Origin: Nocardiopsis_B mangrovi
GTDB taxonomy: Bacteria > Actinomycetota > Actinomycetes > Streptosporangiales > Streptosporangiaceae
NCBI RefSeq assembly: GCF_042653925.1
Contig: NZ_JBHSFQ010000010.1
Coordinates: forward strand, 62,001 to 126,000
Reading direction: 5' to 3'
Length of the DNA stretch: 64,000 nt
Shown here: piece by piece, positions 61,814 to 64,000 of the stretch
Layout of the letters: every line of letters starts with the position of its first letter
Position numbering within the stretch: the first letter of the stretch is position 1
Position numbers and translations under genes: made by a program
Notes under the pieces: generated by a model
Told to the model about the DNA's origin: nothing
Databases searched by the model: none
Seen by the model: only the letters and a program-made list of their open reading frames with translations

Positions 61814-62098
61814 TCAGTGCGCTCCGATGGGCTCGAAGCGGTCGGAGGAGGCGGTCACGTGCCGGGCCATTTCGCCCAGCCGCAGCCGGAAATCGGGGTC
61901 GGCCACCGCCGCGCGGTGGGCGTCGGCGTCGGCCCACTCCACGACCTCGACATAGGTGTTCGGGTCGGTGAGGGAGCGGTGGAGCTGCGAGCCGCCGAAC
62001 CCGGGGAACCCGGACGCGTGGGCGATCACCGCGCTCTGCGCCTCGACGAACGCGTCGGGGTCGCCGGTGACCGTGAAGGTGATGATGAGCGTGAGCAC
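61814..62098 (-). CDS. Antibiotic-biosynthesis (ABM) monooxygenase
   Basis: 94 residues, dimeric ferredoxin-like fold: LIITFTVTGDPDAFVEAQ, HASGFPGFGGSQLHRSL, TYVEVVEWADADAHRAAV. Cofactor-free ABM enzymes oxidise anthrones to quinones in aromatic polyketide pathways. GTG 62098 has AAGGAG nine bases upstream. It is transcribed leftward after the SnoaL-like gene, with a 185-bp gap. Confidence 0.88.
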   Translation of the reverse strand: MLTLIITFTVTGDPDAFVEAQSAVIAHASGFPGFGGSQLHRSLTDPNTYVEVVEWADADAHRAAVADPDFRLRLGEMARHVTASSDRFEPIGAH

Positions 62099-62283
62099 TG
62101 GCGCGTCTCCTTCGGATGCTTCAGGGCGTGTCCGGGTGGGTGGGCGCCGCCCGCCGCGCCGCACGGCACCCTCAGCGCGCGGCACGGCGGGCGCCGCCGA
62201 CTCTGGGCGGTCGGGGTCGGGCGGCGCTCGATCGGGGGTCGAGCGCGTCGACCAGGTCGGGCCGGGCGATCCGGTCGGGCCGG

Positions 62284-62727
62284 TCACGGCTGGTCGTCGC
62301 GGGTGATCCGGCGGTGCCGGACCTTCAGCGTCCCGTCCTCCCGGACCAGCAGGTCCTCGACGGCGCAACTGGTCTTGATCGCGGTCGGCCCCCCGGCCGG
62401 GCTGAAGACGATCAGCGCGTAGGAACGCACCACGAGGGTGCCGTCGGACCGGGCCTCGGCGTGGAGCATGCCGAGCCAGTGCCGGCGCTGGATCCCCTCG
62501 TCGGCGTACTTCCGGGTGACCTCCCAGGCGGCGGACTCGATCGCGGCCCGGTTCTCGGCGACCGGAGGGCCCGCGGCGTCGAAGACCCCGTCCTCGGTGA
62601 ACGTCGTCGCCCACTCGGCGACCTTGCCGTTGTCGAGCCAGTGCATCTGGCGGGCGTAGAAGTGCTGGAGTTCCAGGTACACATCGTTGTCGACGGGCGT
62701 GCTGACCTGCTCGTCCACGGAAGTCAT
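62284..62727 (-). CDS. SnoaL-like/NTF2-fold protein
   Basis: 147 residues: DVYLELQHFYARQMHWLDNG, WATTFTEDGVFDA, HWLGMLHAEARSDGTLVVRS, and a C-terminal CAVEDLLVREDG with a conserved pocket. The nuclear transport factor 2-like fold occurs in polyketide cyclases and in hydroxylases of type II clusters. Exact reaction unknown. ATG 62727 has AAGGGGA upstream. Confidence 0.85.
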   Translation of the reverse strand: MTSVDEQVSTPVDNDVYLELQHFYARQMHWLDNGKVAEWATTFTEDGVFDAAGPPVAENRAAIESAAWEVTRKYADEGIQRRHWLGMLHAEARSDGTLVVRSYALIVFSPAGGPTAIKTSCAVEDLLVREDGTLKVRHRRITRDDQP

Positions 62728-62967
62728 GGCGGGCCGTCCCCTTCTGGCGTCGGACACTGCGGCGCGGCCGGCGCGTCGGGGCCGGCACGGCGGTCGCGAG
62801 CCTGGCACGGCGGTTTCGAGCGGCGGTCGACCCGCGGCGCTCCGCCCGTGCTCCATCGGTCGTCGTTCCGTCCTCGATCGCCGATCGCCACGCTGCCAGC
62901 GGATCGGGTGGCCTGTGCAGCACCGGTCCCCAAGCAGAGCGCAGGCCCGAAGCCGGAGGAGAAGACC

Positions 62968-63759
62968 ATGCACGGAGCCAGAATCCCCGACGTCGCCCTG
63001 GTCACCGGCGCCACGAGCGGAATCGGCCTCGCCGTGGCCAAGAGGCTGGCCGCACGCGGGGTCCAGGTGTTCATCTGCGCGCGGACCACCGACGCCGTGA
63101 CCACCACGGTCAAGTCCCTGCAGGCCGAAGGCCACGACATCGACGGCCTCGACGCCGATGTGCGCTCACGTGCCTCGGTCGAACGCCTGGTCCGCGCCGC
63201 GGTGGAGCGGTACGGGCCCATCACCGTGCTGGTGAACAACGCCGGCCGCAGCGGGGGCGGCGCCATCGCCGGCATCGCCGACGAACTGTGGGACGACGTC
63301 ATCGACACCAACCTGCACGGCACCTTCCGGGTCACCCGCGAGGTCCTGACCACGGGCCGGCTCGGCGAGGCCGGCACGCGGGGCCGGATCATCAACATCG
63401 CCTCGACCGGCGGCAAGCAGGGCGTCGCGCTGGGCACCCCGTACTCCGCGTCCAAGGGCGGGGTCATCGGCTTCACCAAGGCGCTCGCCAAGGAGCTGGC
63501 CGAATCCGGGGTCACGGTCAACGCGGTCTGCCCCGGCTACGTCGAGACCCCCATGGCCGTGCGCATCCGCCGCTCCTACGCGGCCGTGTGGGACACCACC
63601 GAGGAGAACGTGCACGACGGCTTCCGGCAGAAGATCCCGCTCGGCCGCTACTCCACCCCCGACGAGGTCGCCGGGCTGGTGGACTACCTGGCCACCGACA
63701 CGGCGGCGTCGATCACCGCCCAGGCGATGAACGTCTGCGGCGGCCTCGGGATCTACTGA
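62968..63759 (+). CDS. Type II PKS ketoreductase (ActIII-like, C-9)
   Basis: 263 residues, short-chain dehydrogenase. NADPH site VTGATSGIGLAVAKRLA, catalytic Ser in NIASTGGKQ, Tyr-x-x-x-Lys in PYSASKGG, and NNAGRSGGG. The EENVHDGFRQKIPLGRYSTP tail is characteristic of aromatic polyketide ketoreductases. It reduces the nascent chain and helps fix the first ring. GGAGGAG upstream of ATG 62968. Divergent from the SnoaL-like gene. Confidence 0.94.
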   Translation: MHGARIPDVALVTGATSGIGLAVAKRLAARGVQVFICARTTDAVTTTVKSLQAEGHDIDGLDADVRSRASVERLVRAAVERYGPITVLVNNAGRSGGGAIAGIADELWDDVIDTNLHGTFRVTREVLTTGRLGEAGTRGRIINIASTGGKQGVALGTPYSASKGGVIGFTKALAKELAESGVTVNAVCPGYVETPMAVRIRRSYAAVWDTTEENVHDGFRQKIPLGRYSTPDEVAGLVDYLATDTAASITAQAMNVCGGLGIY

Positions 63760-63817
63760 CCCCGCCCCGCCCCCCACCCCATCCGCCGGGTCCGCCGGCG
63801 AGGAAGGACGGACAGGA

Positions 63818-64000
63818 GTGCCCACCGGTTCCCGAACAACGGTGCACCACGTCGACATCGACGCGCCGCCCGATGTCGTCTACGCCATCATCGCCGACGC
63901 CACCCAGTGGCCGCTGTACTTCACCCCCACCGTCCACGTCGACCGTTCCGCCATCGACGGGGCCACCGAGCGGCTGCACATCTGGGCAACGGCCAACGGC
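63818..64000 (+). CDS. Polyketide aromatase/cyclase (partial, runs off the window)
   Basis: The first 61 codons from GTG 63818 (GGAAGG upstream) read VPTGSRTTVHHVDIDAPPDV, VYAIIADATQWPLYFTPT, HVDRS. This is the START/SRPBCC fold of the aromatase/cyclase that follows KR in type II clusters (first-ring aromatisation). The 3' part lies beyond the window. Confidence 0.85.
   Translation, partial: MPTGSRTTVHHVDIDAPPDVVYAIIADATQWPLYFTPTVHVDRSAIDGATERLHIWATANG

Overview
The window is very GC-rich DNA (by eye about 70-73 percent) from an actinomycete. Mycothiol glycosyltransferase MshA, CarD, the SenX3/RegX3 pair, a CysO-like sulfur carrier, DUF3263, DUF397/XRE/ATPase regulatory blocks and a type II polyketide cluster all point to Actinobacteria. 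A member of the Nocardiopsaceae (Nocardiopsis or Streptomonospora type) is my guess, but I cannot place it to genus from sequence alone.

Layout. 0.2-24.4 kb is mostly conserved chromosome: gpmA, a YbjN-type protein, mshA, a secreted esterase, a macro-domain protein, a BlaI/M56 pair, DUF2516, a large membrane hydrolase, two tandem zinc metallopeptidases, a DUF2207 protein, dtd, regX3-senX3 divergent from phoU, carD-ispF, a proline-rich membrane protein, cysS-rlmB and tRNA-Thr(TGT). Just after this tRNA, 24.4-31.6 kb is an accessory island. It has a broken tyrosine integrase (in-frame stop, then a frameshift into a phage-like tail), a minute holin-like ORF, and a leftward operon encoding a HemB-like protein, two HemC-like proteins, a 54-residue zinc (TRASH-like) protein, two small unknown proteins, an RsbW-like ATPase and another small protein. 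A divergent XRE regulator with an unusual C-terminal domain faces this operon. A second copy of the phage-like gene tail lies at the far end.

31.7-43.8 kb is mixed: a LysE exporter, a frameshifted small membrane gene, a GntR/UTRA regulator with a palindromic operator, several small unknown genes, a serine hydrolase, otsB, DUF3263, a mycosin-like subtilase that has lost its catalytic residues, GrpB and otsA. 44-54.9 kb returns to conserved functions: a SAM riboswitch controlling thrC, a MoaD/ThiS sulfur carrier ending in Gly-Gly-Cys, groEL with two CIRCE operators, two paralogous septum-formation-type lipoproteins, an LLM flavoprotein, a Nudix hydrolase, an R2-like ligand-binding oxidase, a PPOX protein and an XPB helicase.

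55.2 kb to the right edge is the beginning of a type II (aromatic) polyketide cluster: an acyl-CoA-dehydrogenase-like oxygenase, KS-alpha, chain length factor, an inserted regulatory block (UTRA, DUF397, XRE, ATPase), an ABM-type monooxygenase, a SnoaL-like protein, a ketoreductase and a truncated aromatase/cyclase. No acyl carrier protein lies next to the KS/CLF pair in this window.

The most novel-looking locus is the HemB-like/HemC-like/HemC-like cassette. Its HemB-like protein keeps the three zinc cysteines of bacterial porphobilinogen synthase but has replaced both active-site Schiff-base lysines. Both HemC-like proteins keep the dipyrromethane-binding Cys and the catalytic Asp. This suggests a non-housekeeping pyrrole or tetrapyrrole pathway under dedicated XRE/ATPase control.
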